From: Monilinia fructicola
Taxonomy: Eukaryota > Ascomycota > Leotiomycetes > Helotiales > Sclerotiniaceae
Direction of reading: 5' to 3'
Length of the DNA stretch: 64,000 bases
Assembly (NCBI GenBank): GCA_008692225.1
Contig: VICG01000005.1
Span: 558,001-622,000 of the forward strand
Positions 48,518 through 63,888 of the stretch are shown here, in pieces (the first letter of the stretch is position 1; the number at the start of each line of letters is the position of its first letter). The position numbers and the translations under genes are program-made. The notes beneath the pieces were generated by a model. It saw only the letters and a program-made list of their open reading frames with translations, was not told where the DNA came from and did not search any database.

Positions 48518-49058
48518 ATGGCTGACGATACTACCAACGACAATTGGGTCCTTGTCAAAATGACTCGCTGGGAAAAACGGCCATAACACCAGCTCAGCTC
48601 CTCTTCCTGTTGCAATTAGGACCGGTTCAAAGACATTTGAACTCGACTCTGTCTATCAGACAGTCTGGTCCCACTTTATGGATCTCGAGCAGAACATACG
48701 CAAGCCCCGTGATCGCAAAAATCTTCCAACAGGTGCTGGTCCACGGGCAGGTGATGGTATCGAGGGGCTGAGCGTTAATTGGCAGGGATTTGTTTCGGAT
48801 GAGTGGTCTGCAAAAGAGGAGACTCTCATTACGGAAAAGAACCTCACTGGAATCGTAAGTCGCCGCTTGCTCGGACTGCCTTTCACTTTTTGATACTACT
48901 GCTTCATACTTTTGACCAGCAATTCAAAAACGGGGAGAGCTAATTTGAATGTCCTGATTTAGTGGCAGCGATTGTTGAAGACTCCCAATGCGATCATTCA
49001 TTGCGTCGTCAAGGACAGGAAGCTAGGGGATATCGACTGGAGTCCAAAAATTATCTAG
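48518..49058 (+). CDS. Small unknown protein, two exons, one frame shift
   Basis: I do not recognise the family. Exon 1 runs from ATG 48518 (MADDTTNDNWVLVKMTRWE) to 48854; exon 2 is 48963-49058, with a GTAAGT donor and TTTAG acceptor. The body reads APLPVAIRTGSKTFELDSVY, then QTVWSHFMDLEQNIRKPRDR, then GIEGLSVNWQGFVSDEWSAK, and exon 2 adds WQRLLKTPNAIIHCVVKDRK. The two halves of exon 1 are out of frame by one base at A5 (48573-48577). Four A's would give a continuous 143-aa protein, since both exons are then multiples of three. The start has a strong context (CACCATGG). It lies about 400 bases downstream of RecQ on the same strand. Confidence 0.6.
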
Positions 49059-51557
49059 AGCATTTTAGTGGGGGATCAGATGATTAAGACGAACTGAAAG
49101 TGGTTGCAATACAAACTTCTAGCATCTATAACTCATTTTTGCAGTGTAGTGATTGTCGACAGGTATTAATAGCAAGGAAAGAGTTGCATCTGTTGGAGGA
49201 GGAAGAAGTTAGCCACATTCGTTGAGATCATCAACTGAACATTGTGATTCATCAATTTTCTTGCCATTTTATCTAATGAGTGACTGAGGAGCTCTGGAAT
49301 ATTTTCATGTGCATAGATGGAATCGCTTTATGTTTTGCACTGATGGACCAAAGTGAATGGGTATCATATCTATGCATCAACAATGAATCAACATCTTTGA
49401 GGCAAATACGGCTATCAAAGAATGAGCAGGAGCTTAATATTTAAGGGAGTCGATCTCATAGATCTTATAATAGAGATTCTAACTAAAATATATTCTTTAC
49501 TTTACTGCCCCTCTCCTTCCACTGCTTTCTTCCGCAAACATTGTTTCCAACCTCACCTCACCTCACCTCACCTCACCTCATTCACTCAAATATAGCCATC
49601 ACCTCACCCAAACCCACTTCACATCCACTCTCGCTTAACTCTCATCCTCCTCCTCCTCCAAAAAAGACTCAACAACCAAACCAGCAAAAACCTAGCCCGC
49701 GACGGGCTAGGGAAAATCCCAGATGGGATTTTATTATCGATATGGCGTTTGTTCGTATGCGGGATTTGCGTCATGTAATTGTTGGCCACCTTTCATTTTC
49801 CACCTCTTGAACACAATTTGTCCTGTCCAACTGACCTAAGTTGAATGCCTGTTGTGTTTGTTGATGGGAGGTGTCCGTCTGGGGTATTTGTAGGGAAGGG
49901 GAGGGGGGTGCGGAGGGCTATGTGGTAGGGGGCTTTTGATAGGCTGAGTTGCATTTGTCATCGTTGGATTGTGTTGGGAGATCACTCGGTGGGTAGCTAG
50001 GTAGGTAGGTAGTTTTATGTTCCACGTGTTGCGAGAATCTAATATCAGGTTGTTGGATCGTCGTCATGGTTGGTTGTTATATTCTCTTTTCCATGTTCAT
50101 GTCGCATATCATTTGACGTTTATCACTTTACTTCCTGTCAACATTCTGGATCTGATGCTTCTGCAGTTGTTAGACTCTACCGTTGCTACGTTGCTACGTG
50201 ATCATCTACCGGCGGTTGTGAGTTTGCTTCACAGAAAATTCATCTTTGATCACAATATCAAAGTCTCAGCCATCACACATCCTGACACCTTCATGAATAA
50301 CACGCCAAATTCATCTCCAATTCGTAAGCTCAACGTTATTTCGGTATAGTAATGTGGTATGGGCATATATATACTGTCATCTCTTGACGCGCACTAGATT
50401 TGATCCTGAGGTGTTCGGCATACCAGCTATTCCCAAGACACAGTACCGAGCGTCGTTCTGTCTACATAATGCTACGACGCGCCTCACGCCATACACTCAT
50501 GATCCGCGTTGGTTTACTATTGATAAAATGTCGCGAGCCAGCAGCAGGGCAACCACCTGGGCAAGCTTTGCATCCCGTCTCATCGCAGCCCCCGACCAGC
50601 AATTTCTCAGCCCTTTAACCCAACAGAATGGTGCTGTTGCATGTCTGAAATGGTTCACATCACAAATATTTACACTACTTCCAATTCCAACCCATACTCC
50701 AACCCAAAATCCAAGCTCAAGTCCAAGTCCAAAGCCGTTGCTTTGACTTGTTGGAATAAATGACCAATAGCACCTCTTCCCCCTTTCGAATCAAAAGTTT
50801 TGTTGCACATCTAATAATCTGCTTCTCCTGCCTCCTTCCTAATTCAGCTTTCCAAGGTTGCCTAGGTACTCTGGGGCTCCAGGCTTCTAGACGGATTCCA
50901 GGTCATCCAAACCATGATTTATTCACTCTACCCACTTTCTCTGCTTAGTATTCCTCGGTGAAGACAAGATCCAGATGTAGGTGGGAACGAAACACGATCC
51001 CAATATTTGTACTTTCACTCCTAATAAATTTACTTGCCTTGACGGCTGAGCCTTGCATGCCTAGGTGCTTGATGCAGTTGATGAGGTGTGATTTTATGTT
51101 TGGAGTATTCAAAATTGGAGGTTCTCTGGGACCCCTGGCATTCTCCGAGGCATGAAGCGAACATGTTGATGTCTTGGTAATATTTGAAAGGGGTTATGAT
51201 AGAGGTGCGGCATGGAAATTGAGGTATAATTGTCAAGTGATGATAAATCAGTTTTTTAGATGCACAAATATCCTTCGCTTGAAGCAGTAGATGCGTCAGG
51301 CTTGACTAACAAATTGCATCTTCTATCACACACCTTTTTGTGTATCGGCAACGCCAAGCAGCAAGCTTCTTGATGTCTAAAAACCTTCATCCTATTTTAT
51401 TAAATAATTGACAATATCTCCATCGTATATTGTTGTACACATGCCGACTCAGGTCCACATAAACTCGCTATAACGCAAAAGGGTATCTTAAATCATCATC
51501 CATACTCCCAAATGCTACCGAACGCCCCAAGATAACTCACTTATTCTCAATCACTTT
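49059..51557. other. Intergenic with twin hairpins; no clear gene
   Basis: About 2.5 kb. A CCTCA repeat lies at 49552-49580 and two adjacent perfect hairpins at 49692-49732. Plus-strand frames at 50017-50349 and 50354-50746 have no recognised domain or splice context. The latter ends in a proline/serine repeat. The stretch beyond 51,240 is likely the 3' flank of the PHD gene. Confidence 0.45.
49692..49732. repeat. Two adjacent perfect hairpins
   Basis: CTAGCCCG (49692-49699) faces CGGGCTAG (49703-49710) over a three-base loop. Two bases later AAAATCCCA (49713-49721) faces TGGGATTTT (49724-49732) over a two-base loop. Both stems are perfect. Confidence 0.75.
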
Positions 51558-53714
51558 TCATCCATCACCCGGAAGGAACTTCTTCTCCGCCTTTAACCTC
51601 CCATCTTTATCCACTGCCGGTACAAGGACCCCTAGTTTATGATCTCTGACCGCCAATTCTACTTGTCTTGAATTACCCTCGCCCCCTACAAAAAGGGACC
51701 CACCGTTCCTCTCATTTTTGGGAACATAGTCCTTGTTCTGATTTGGATGCCAGCCCCTAGCACTTCTCTCCTTTCTCACCTGCGCCGTAAGTAATATCCC
51801 GAAATTGGCTTTCTTCCCACCACGTGCATCGATCTCTTTACGTTTAGTTTCGTACCAGCCTTCAGGTTGTTCTTTCGGCCAAACGACTCGAGGGTCAATG
51901 TTACCCCAGATTTGTGTTTTAGCAGCAACGTCTGGTTGCGGCATGAAATTTTGTTCCCTTTCTACCTCGGCCCGGGCCTGTGACTCTATTTGTAAGCTCA
52001 GATAATGGTCGAGAATGGTGGGATCATATGTTTTGGCACGTAGTTGGCGTTTGTACTCAATAGTGTGGGGTTTATAATCACCATAGAGAGGCGCATTGTG
52101 CTGTTGCTCTTTCTGGGTCACTTCCTTTTGCTGCAACTGTGAAGCTGTGTGTCCCGACTCAGTAGGCTTTTCCGGAGGTTGAGATGTTGGAACTTGATTC
52201 ATAACCTTGTTAAAATTTTGCATAGTTGATTGGTTAAAGCTTTCCTCTATGGGGGAATTCTGTTCGGCTTCTCGAACCTCCTGTTGACTAGCTTTTCGTT
52301 TCTTAGATGAATCTGGGGCACTGCGGTTGTTGGTCCCCGAATTGGAGGGATGCGCGCAGTTTACTATGTTGTCAAGGAAAGTCATTGGTGCTAATAGTTT
52401 TAATTTCTCCATGGTTGAAGCAGTACCTGCATTGGAAGATGGAGAAGAAACTGCAGAAGACGATGCCTCGACAACTTTTGAGGGTCCAAGGAGAGGGTCT
52501 CTGTAAGCAGGCCTTTTGTTGCCATCAAAGGGGAGCTTTGGCACAGACGTCGTTTTAGGATAGGAAGGCGTAATGGGTGGGGATGAGGAGCCCTGGACAA
52601 ACACTCCAGTAGGCTCAGTCGCATCTTTTCTTCCACTTTTCTGCATAGCTCTCAACTTGTCTCTACTCTGAGAATCAGGGCTATCGTCTTCTTCAATGAC
52701 AGACTGCCAAATATTGGCCTCCTTGTCGTCTTTAGCTGGCGATGGAGGTTCGTATTCTGAAGAATGATTGGAACTACTGTCAATTTTGGTTGGTGATGGG
52801 GGCTCATATTCCGGTGATAGGGAGGGCATGGGTCGATTCTGAATCTCAGGTCTAAAAAGGATATTAGCGATATTCACTCGGTAGGAATAGAGCAGAAAGT
52901 ACACAGTCCTGGCGTCTTTCGTATTGGAAGGCCTGTCTAATCTATACTGTTGTTGCATGATGCTCGTAGATTTGGGGACGTGAACCGCGTTGTCATTGCG
53001 AGGATGTAACGCTCCTCGTGCAGCTAGCACGTTCTCCAAATTTGCAATTCCCGTCGGCTTAGCGGCTGGTTTGTTACCAGAAACTGGCCAGACAGGGGAG
53101 CGGGCCGAAAGCAGCTGTGTCCTTTTCATGTCGCCAGGCTTTCTACCTGGTTTACGCTTCATTTCTTGCATATCCTCGTCGTATTTGACAGGGTAAAGTT
53201 TTGATTTTTTGAATGGTTTCGAGCATGGCCTTGACAGGGCTGATGTATGTGTCTTGGAAGCAAGTTTTGACCTCTCGCTTTTTTCTGCCATCTCATGATG
53301 TTTACACAAAATTCTATCAAGTTTGGCTGTACCCAGTAGGGAGTAAATAGCCTTGTTGCATCCAGGTATTTCACAAAAACTGCCCAATGGCTCAACCCCT
53401 AATGGAGGTTCTTTGGAAAGTAGACCATATTTCTTAATACAACGGGCACAACGCCAATCGAGTCTGTTCAATTTTAGCTATTGTTGACTAGCACGATTAG
53501 GGAGAGGGGTAACCGCGTACTTAGGTTCAACTGTCATTGGTGGGTGATGACAGCCAAAATGCCATCGGGCTGAGCATTTTGAACAAGGGCGACACAATGG
53601 ATCACTTATACGTGCTTCGAGATTACATTTCAAGCACTTTGTTGATTTTCCAACAGTTGACAGTGAGCCAACGGAACTCGACTCATCAAATCTGTCTTCA
53701 GATTGAGCTTGCGA
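51558..53714 (-). CDS. PHD-finger protein (5' exon unresolved)
   Basis: PHD fingers read histone tails in the nucleus. An exon at 53714-53521 encodes KCLKCNLEARISDPLCRPC and CSKCSARWHFGCHHPPMTVE. A 57-nt intron (53520-53464, GTACGC/GAACAG, phase 2) joins it to KLDWRCARCIKKYGL. Together they supply the C4HC3 zinc ligands with the usual aromatic before the last Cys pair. The long exon then runs to 51558. A readable 51-nt segment at 52902-52852 (GTACTT donor, GCTAATA branch, TTTTTAG acceptor) is probably a second intron without a stop. A second Cys/His group (FCEIPGCNKAIY, then LCKHHEM) follows the PHD. The middle is disordered; the C-terminus holds a conserved-looking block (YKRQLRAKTYDPTILDHYL, IWGNIDPRVVWP, GGKKANFGILLTAQVRKERS). 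The start exon lies upstream of 53714, where a TATATATAG is visible near 53,806-53,814. Confidence 0.78.
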
Positions 53715-54748
53715 CTAAAAATAAGTTAGTTATCTCGTCGCATGTGGTCATCTGCAAAATTGGACAACAATAATGAATGTGTCTCAGGTCTTTTCAGTCT
53801 ATATATAGTCGTCATATGGCTAGCTTGAGCGGTTGTGCAATGAGCTATAAAGTACCACTGCACGCCTCAACTGACTCCAACAGATAGCCAAGCCTCCTAC
53901 AGCAAGTTGGATCCCACTTTCTATCACAGCCTTTGGTCATACATCCTGGAGCAAGGTGATGTCTAACTCCGTATAGCAATAGTGTTTAAAAAAACATTTA
54001 TATGTCCTCCAATTGTCACTTTTGAAGCTAATTATCTTGAGCTAAAACAGTCTTGCCTGAAATGGAGGATGCTGCGGAGGTATGATATATGCAAAAGATA
54101 GTATCATCGGCCATGGCAAGGAAACAGTTTAACCAAAGCAGAACCAGAAGAAGCTTTTTGAGCACTCGGACCTTTTACCAGATAGTCATCATTGACACAT
54201 TAACGAAGATAACAAAGAAGGAGTTCCACATACGCTGCCATTTCTTCTTATATTTGAAAACGATTGTGGTCGTGTCTCATTTTCGAAATTGGTTGGTCTC
54301 GCTGAAGCAGCTTGCTTGTAAGATGAATCCATATTTTCTGGCATAAACTATTCAGAATATGACTAGAATAGTTCCAGCCATGGAATCACGAGTATTGCTT
54401 CTCATCCATGTAGTTTTTCCTTCGAAAAAGGAATATCCAATGTATGGATGTGATAGATTAGGTTGAAATAAAAGTTGCATGAAGATTGGAAGTTTGTGTG
54501 GTGTACTTGTAGTCTCATGGATATTATACAAGACGCGACAGTGGAGAATAAAGCACGGGTGCACGGGCTTTCGCGGCCGCTGGTTCTAACAATTGCCGTT
54601 ATACACCGCCTCGATACGTCTAGACTGGGTATAGCGGGGGTCAATCATTGAATTGATAGGCAAAGCTGTCTACTTCTCTCTCACGAAACATAATAGAGTA
54701 AATACTGTTGTGTTATATTCTTGCCCTTCAGCTAATTGCAGATTTTTC
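53715..54748. other. Divergent intergenic region
   Basis: About 1 kb between the divergent PHD-finger and SCY1-like genes. It should hold the unresolved first exon of the PHD gene and both promoters. A plus-strand frame at 54089-54346 has no recognised feature. Confidence 0.45.
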
Positions 54749-57400
54749 ATGGATTTCCTCAAGTCTGCAGTCGCCTCCGCGATATCGAAGGGCCCCCCAT
54801 TCCCCTATACATTTGGGGATCAAGTTGATATCGATCAGTCTATATGGAAGTTATACAATGGCACAAAAAGAGTACGCTAAAGAGATGATGTTGGTAGAGT
54901 ATAGGGAACTAATAACAGTACAGGAAGATGGTTCTAATTGTAGTATTTTTTCTTTCGATGTTTCCACCAATAAATCTCGATTGCCTTTAGCCAAAAATGC
55001 TGTTAAGAAGCTTCGAACATTACGACATCCTGGGGTAATCAAAGTGCTGGACACAGTTGAGGTATGACTTGTTAAAGCATGAATTATGTGGCATACCTGA
55101 CTTGTGGGATGGGGATAGACCGATTCATATATCTATATTGCTACAGAGAGAGTGGTTCCCTTAAGATGGCATATTAAGAGAAAGAGTATGAGCCCGGAGA
55201 CATTGAAATGGGGATTGTTTAGCATAGCAGTGAGTTGGTGAAAAGCATCTCTAATATGACAGGTCTAATTCATTATGTAGCAAACAATAAAGTTTATCAA
55301 TGATGAAGCCTCATCCGTCCACGGTATGCTGCGTGTAGGATCGATTTATACAAGTGAAAGCGGAGAATGGAGAGTCGGGGGATTTGAAGTATTAAGCAAT
55401 ATGAATGATACTGAGGCCATCATTTACGTGAGCATCGTTTGCCACTTCCATATCGCATCTTGGATACTAATTTTTCCAGAATTATGGCAGTCTTGTACCT
55501 GATTCTGGAAGATATACCCCTCCAGAGTTGACAAACTCTGGCTGGGATTCAATTAAGAAGCACCCTATATATGCAACCGATGCTTACAATTATGGAACTT
55601 TGATTTTTGAAATCTTCAATGGGGATTTCACCGGGAGTGAACAAGCAGGACAGACGAAGAACATACCTCCATCCATGCAATCAAGTTATAGACGTTTGAT
55701 TAATAACAGTCCTAAAGCTCGACTCAGCGTTGGCCATTTCCTTGAGCAAGGTCGTCGAAATGGCGGTTTCTTTGAAACACCCCTAATCAAGCTTACTGAA
55801 GGAGTAGACAATCTTGGGATGAAAACGGAAAGTGAACGAGAAGAATTCTTAAGGTAATCTCCTGATCAGAAACATACCGTATGGAAGCTAACACGTGAAG
55901 TGATCTTGATGAGCTATCGAATGACTTTCCAGAGGACTATTTCAAGATGAAGATTCTCCCAGAGTTATTGAAATCTGTTGAATTCGGCGGGGGTGGACCA
56001 AAAGTTTTCAGTGTTGTTATGAAGATTAGCACAAAGCTTACAGATGACGACTTTGAAGCGAAAGTCACACCTGTTATTGTTCGACTGTTTAGTAGTCCTG
56101 ATAGAGCTATTCGGGTTTGTCTTCTAGACAATCTTCCTCTTATGATCGATCGACTACCACAAAAGGTGGTCAATGATAAAATATTCCCCCAAATGGTAAC
56201 GGTAAATGAACTCAAATCTCAAACATCAGCTAATCAACATAGGTCACTGGTTTTACAGACCTTGCACCGGTGGTGCGAGAGCAGACAGTCAAAGCAGTCT
56301 TGACAATTATTGGGAAACTATCTGACCGTACAATCAACGGAGAACTATTGAAATATCTGGCTAAAACTTCGAATGATGAGCAACCTGGAATTCGTACGAA
56401 CACGACAATATGTTTGGGTAAAATAGCCAAGAATCTAGGAGTCAGTACGAGATCGAAAGTGCTAATAGCTGCTTTCACACGCTCTCTTCGCGATCCATTT
56501 GTTCATGCTAGAAATGCAGCTTTACTGGCATTATCTGTTACAGCTGACTCATTCAACGATGATGATTGCGCTAATCGCATATTACCGGTGTTATGTCCTT
56601 GTCTGATTGACAAGGAAAAGCTCATTCGAGATCAGACAAATAAGACAATGGATGTTTACCTGCAACGTATTCGCAAGTCTGCTGCGGCAATGCCTGACAC
56701 TGTTTTACCACCACCAACTACTGGTGAACCTGCTTCATCATCTACACCCCGAATGAGTACGCCCCAACCTAGTGACGCAGGCTCATCATGGGCAGGTTGG
56801 GCTATATCTTCATTCACCAATAAGCTAGCGGCAGCTACCGGTGAAATCCAACCATCGGGTGCTGCAGTAACACCAGATGCACTTCTTACTTCAGCACGAC
56901 AAGAAAACGAACCTCGCCGATCAACTCAATCTGCGACAGCTTTACACCGCCAAGCAGTAACTTCGCCAGCTATCACTCCAAAAAATACATCATCTGCCGG
57001 TCACTCTTATTTTGAAGACGCCAATGCAGGAGAAGATGATTTGGAAGCATGGGGTGACATGGAAGAAGATTCTTTCTTCGACGCACCTAGCGAATCCGCG
57101 CCCAAAATCACTACGCCATCCTCCACCGCAACCCCCTTTGACGACAATGGTGAGCCGGATTTCGCAGGTTGGCTAGCTGCACAACAAAAGAAACCAGCTC
57201 AAAAATCCCTACCAAAAGGCTTGTCCAAACCCGCTACCAAAACCAATGGAAGATCTGTTTCTTCCGGAAGAACTAATACGGGAACTTCTCTGGGAGCAAA
57301 GAAAACTCCAGCTTCAGCGACAAAACCGATCGTGGCTAAGAAAATCGATACCGCACCCAAAGCTACGGATGAGGATGCTGATTGGGGGGATGGGTGGTAG
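54749..57400 (+). CDS. CEX1: SCY1-like pseudokinase (SCYL1/Cex1 homologue), seven exons
   Basis: SCYL1/Cex1 proteins combine a catalytically dead kinase fold with HEAT repeats. They act in tRNA export and COPI-linked Golgi traffic. Exons: 54749-54871, 54924-55061, 55119-55229, 55281-55427, 55480-55853, 55901-56195, 56243-57400; all junctions keep frame, giving 781 aa. The N-terminus MDFLKSAVASAISKGPPFPY is typical. The kinase-like part (LAKNAVKKLRTLRHPGVIKV, TDSYIYIATERVVPLRWHIK) lacks the HRD motif, since SSVHGMLRVGS replaces it. HEAT repeats follow: VCLLDNLPLMIDRLPQKVVN, KAVLTIIGKLSDRTINGELL, ILPVLCPCLIDKEKLIRDQT. The tail has acidic/Trp motifs (DLEAWGDMEEDSFF, ADWGDGW at the very end), resembling tails that bind COPI in SCYL1. 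The frame is clean throughout. Confidence 0.95.
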
Positions 57401-58472
57401 GTGGTTAGTAGGGTTCAAATTTTGCGGGCGGGGTGAGGTGACATTTGCGTGTCAATGGACTCGTGTTAAACATTGGCATGGCGTTTTGGGTTAGAAGGGC
57501 AGGCGATGAATTAATGAGCATTCATTGGTAGGCGAGGCGTAAATGTTATCTCGGGAGTTATCTTAGGGTTAAGCATGGTCTCGGTGCAGATGCTCGGATA
57601 CATTCGATATTGATATCACAGAAACCTGGATCTCGCACAAATTATTCTGCATGCAAAAGAATGCAAAAGAAGATATTTCATCGGCGACGGAGATGGAAAT
57701 ATTTTGGTGTACGTAATGCAAGCTTAATCACTTCCCATGCCTGATTTATTGCCTCCTTCTAAAATATCATGCTGCACGCTACACACATGCTATATGCTCC
57801 ACGCTACACACATGCTATATCCCGCTCCCCGATAAACATCACCCAGTAAGTACATCATTGGTGGCCATGGACCATCCCACGCGAAGCCACGCCACCAAGT
57901 AAAACAGTCCGTAACCTACCTCTCACAGTAATAGCACTCTTACAGCTCCGGGGGAAGGAGAGGGAGAAGGAGCAACTTGTCGGGACCGAAGGCCACTGCC
58001 TCGACGTTTTGGATTTGGATTTGGATTTGGATTTATTGCTGGGGTGAGTTGGGTGCAGGTGGCTTTTTGGGAAGGGGGAGGTGCGTGGGGAATTTAACTT
58101 GGGGGGCGGGATCTGGAGTGGGGATGGGGATGGTGGTGGTGGTGGTGGTTTTTTTGCGTATCTGGGGGTTTTATAGTTGGGGTTTTGTATGGGTTATGGG
58201 TCGGTGGGTCGGTGAGTGAGTGCGTTGGTTGACGGATGAGCGGGGTGGGTGAGCGGGTGAGCTTTATCTTAAAGTTCTATAAGATCGAGGTCGAGATCGT
58301 AATATGAGGAGAGGGTATGCTGGGTATCTATCTAGGGGGTAGATCTCGTCTCTTTGGTGGGGGGGAGGGGCGGTTCTATTCTACTCTTGAGCGTGAGATG
58401 GGTATCTAATATGCTAGGGGGATCTAAGTCTATGTAGGATTGTGGGGTAGGAGGTACTGGTTCATTCAATCA
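57401..58472. other. Convergent intergenic region, G/T-rich
   Basis: About 1.1 kb between two convergent genes. Notable simple sequence: CTACACACATGCTATAT units (57778-57820), TTTGGAT repeats (58008-58034), GGT triplets (58132-58150). A plus-strand frame at 57977-58219 is a product of these. No gene is supported. Confidence 0.55.
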
Positions 58473-59630
58473 TCAATCCAGCAAAACCTCGACCCCCTCT
58501 TCCAATGCCCTCTTTCTATTTTCTTGCCATTTAAGCCAGGCCATTCCCTGCAGTAAGCAATCTGCCAGATCATCTAGTTTGCCCACCTCTTCTTCTTTAG
58601 CGTTTGCCATCTCTTTTGTCTCTTTCTTCTCTCCTTCTGATTCAGTCTTCGGTGCGCTTGACGATTTGCTTTTCACCTTGTACCCTTTTGCTCTCCCAAC
58701 TTTCCGATCCCATTTCGCTGTATATCTCTCCTTGACCTTTTGTACTTGTTGGCTCCCTATGAGTACCATTTCATCGTGACTAGTCTCACGATCAGGCTGG
58801 TCTTCTAGCCACTTTCTGACCAGGTCAATCTTGGCCCCTTTGTTTCTCGCCTTCGCCTCCTTCGTGGTCCTGACTTTCTTGAATGTCGCGTCTTCCTCTC
58901 CCAGTAGTCCACTCTCCTCTACCCAAAAACTCCCCACCTTTCTTGGCGCAATCTCGATCACCTGTCCCGCCCATACTTTTTCCTCTGAAAGTGTCTTGAG
59001 TGTCGCCCACAACATACTCTCCAACATGTTTACCCTGATCGTCCATTCGAGAATATGCTTCGAGCCCATTGAGCGAAAGCGCTGTCGCTCAATCAGAATA
59101 TGTGTGGGAGAGAGAGGTAAGAGTGTATGGCGGAGGAGTTTGTAGGCTGCGGAACTGAGAATCGCGGGGGTAAACTCATTGCGGATTTTCTCCTTGTCTT
59201 TGAGAGCGGCTTCGCTTTCAGAATCGGGCGATTGAGAAGGGGAGGGCGATTGAGAGAGTAAAGAGAGCTTTTGCCAGGACTGAAGGATGGGAATTGTAGA
59301 TTTTGGTTTCTTTTGGGGTGATTTGAGATTGAGGGCTCCACTGGAGACCTTGCGAATCTTTTTCGATTTCAAAGTAGAGTTTGAAGAAGGTATTTCAAGG
59401 AGACAGTATGAGAAGTTACGGATTCCCATGTCAATACTTAAGATGCGTAGCGATTGGGAATCGGCAGTTGTAGACGCGGAGGTCGTTCCTGGAGATAGAA
59501 TAATGTACGGAAGCTCATCTTGTAGACGTTGGATGAGGATAGGCTTGGTGCCAGAAATTGAGATGCCGCATTTGAAGGCGATTTTCTTGAGTGCCGTGGC
59601 TTTGAGTGTACTTGGAATGTTGATTGCCAT
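58473..59630 (-). CDS. YDC2: Mitochondrial Holliday junction resolvase (Cce1/Ydc2 family)
   Basis: Cce1 (budding yeast) and Ydc2 (fission yeast) cut four-way junctions in mitochondrial DNA and belong to the RNase H-like/RuvC superfamily. This single exon encodes 385 aa, longer than Ydc2 (about 260 aa) because of inserts. Residues 8-40 form a SAP-like helical DNA-binding element (LKKIAFKCGISISGTKPILI). Catalytic acidic residues by family pattern are Asp67 in LSIDMGIRNFSYC, Glu181 in LIERQRFRSMG, and Asp353/354 or 357 in KLDDLADCLLQGMAW. ILEWTIRVNMLESMLWATLK matches the central helix. The Lys-rich region before the last motif (residues about 300-345) is an insertion. A mitochondrial presequence is not obvious at the N-terminus, so targeting is inferred from family. 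Confidence 0.93.
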   Translation of the reverse strand: MAINIPSTLKATALKKIAFKCGISISGTKPILIQRLQDELPYIILSPGTTSASTTADSQSLRILSIDMGIRNFSYCLLEIPSSNSTLKSKKIRKVSSGALNLKSPQKKPKSTIPILQSWQKLSLLSQSPSPSQSPDSESEAALKDKEKIRNEFTPAILSSAAYKLLRHTLLPLSPTHILIERQRFRSMGSKHILEWTIRVNMLESMLWATLKTLSEEKVWAGQVIEIAPRKVGSFWVEESGLLGEEDATFKKVRTTKEAKARNKGAKIDLVRKWLEDQPDRETSHDEMVLIGSQQVQKVKERYTAKWDRKVGRAKGYKVKSKSSSAPKTESEGEKKETKEMANAKEEEVGKLDDLADCLLQGMAWLKWQENRKRALEEGVEVLLD

Positions 59631-63101
<3,471 letters not shown>

Positions 63102-63888
63102 AATGGGGGACTATAGGATAGATGGGTGGTGCATAGATATTAAACGAGAAATGAGAAATAGTATGTATATGCTTTTGAGGGGTTAATAGGTTTGAGTCTT
63201 GTTGAAATGCTTTGGGGACTGGATGAAGGGGAAAAGGTCATGATTATTATTTGTCAGAGAAGAAAGGGGGTAGTGCCTCTTCAAATTACCCTATTCTCAT
63301 GCCAAGTGGTAATGTGACATTGGCCCAAAGTTCATGTTCTCGGCTTTCAAGATCTAATTTCAGCCAACATTACGTGCCCAGTGTCAGGTACAAATGTTGT
63401 TTCTTACAAATTCTTGACTAAAGCACACATCATCAGACGAGGAGATAGAATTCCCAGCTTCCGAGACAGCTAACTTACTGGTAACATTGAATCACAAGCA
63501 GGTTATGAATAAAATTCGCAACATCGTTTCTGTTCATCGACATACAAGTGTTAATATTATTTTCATTGATTAGAATTATGCTCAATCTGATCCCTGTTAT
63601 ACCACAAGGTGTCCCATGTCCTCGAGGTCAATCTAGATATCGATGATTCGCGCTCCTTTTGACGAAAGATTAGACTTGGAAGTTGGTATGACTAGTCCGT
63701 GTTAAAAGTGTTCAGGAGGCCAGAAATGCTGAACAAGTCCAAAAGCTGCTAATAGCTGTTAGTGGCCTGCATAAGTGAAATATTTCCCGACGTTTCTATT
63801 TGGATGTGGTGATGGATACGAACATGGATGTTGAGAGTTTGATGGTTGATTTGGTGGATTCCGGAACAGATGAGTTGTGGGTAGAAAG
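63102..63888. other. 3' flank of glutathione reductase
   Basis: About 790 bases between two convergent stops. No gene, repeat or structured element that I can defend. Confidence 0.5.
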
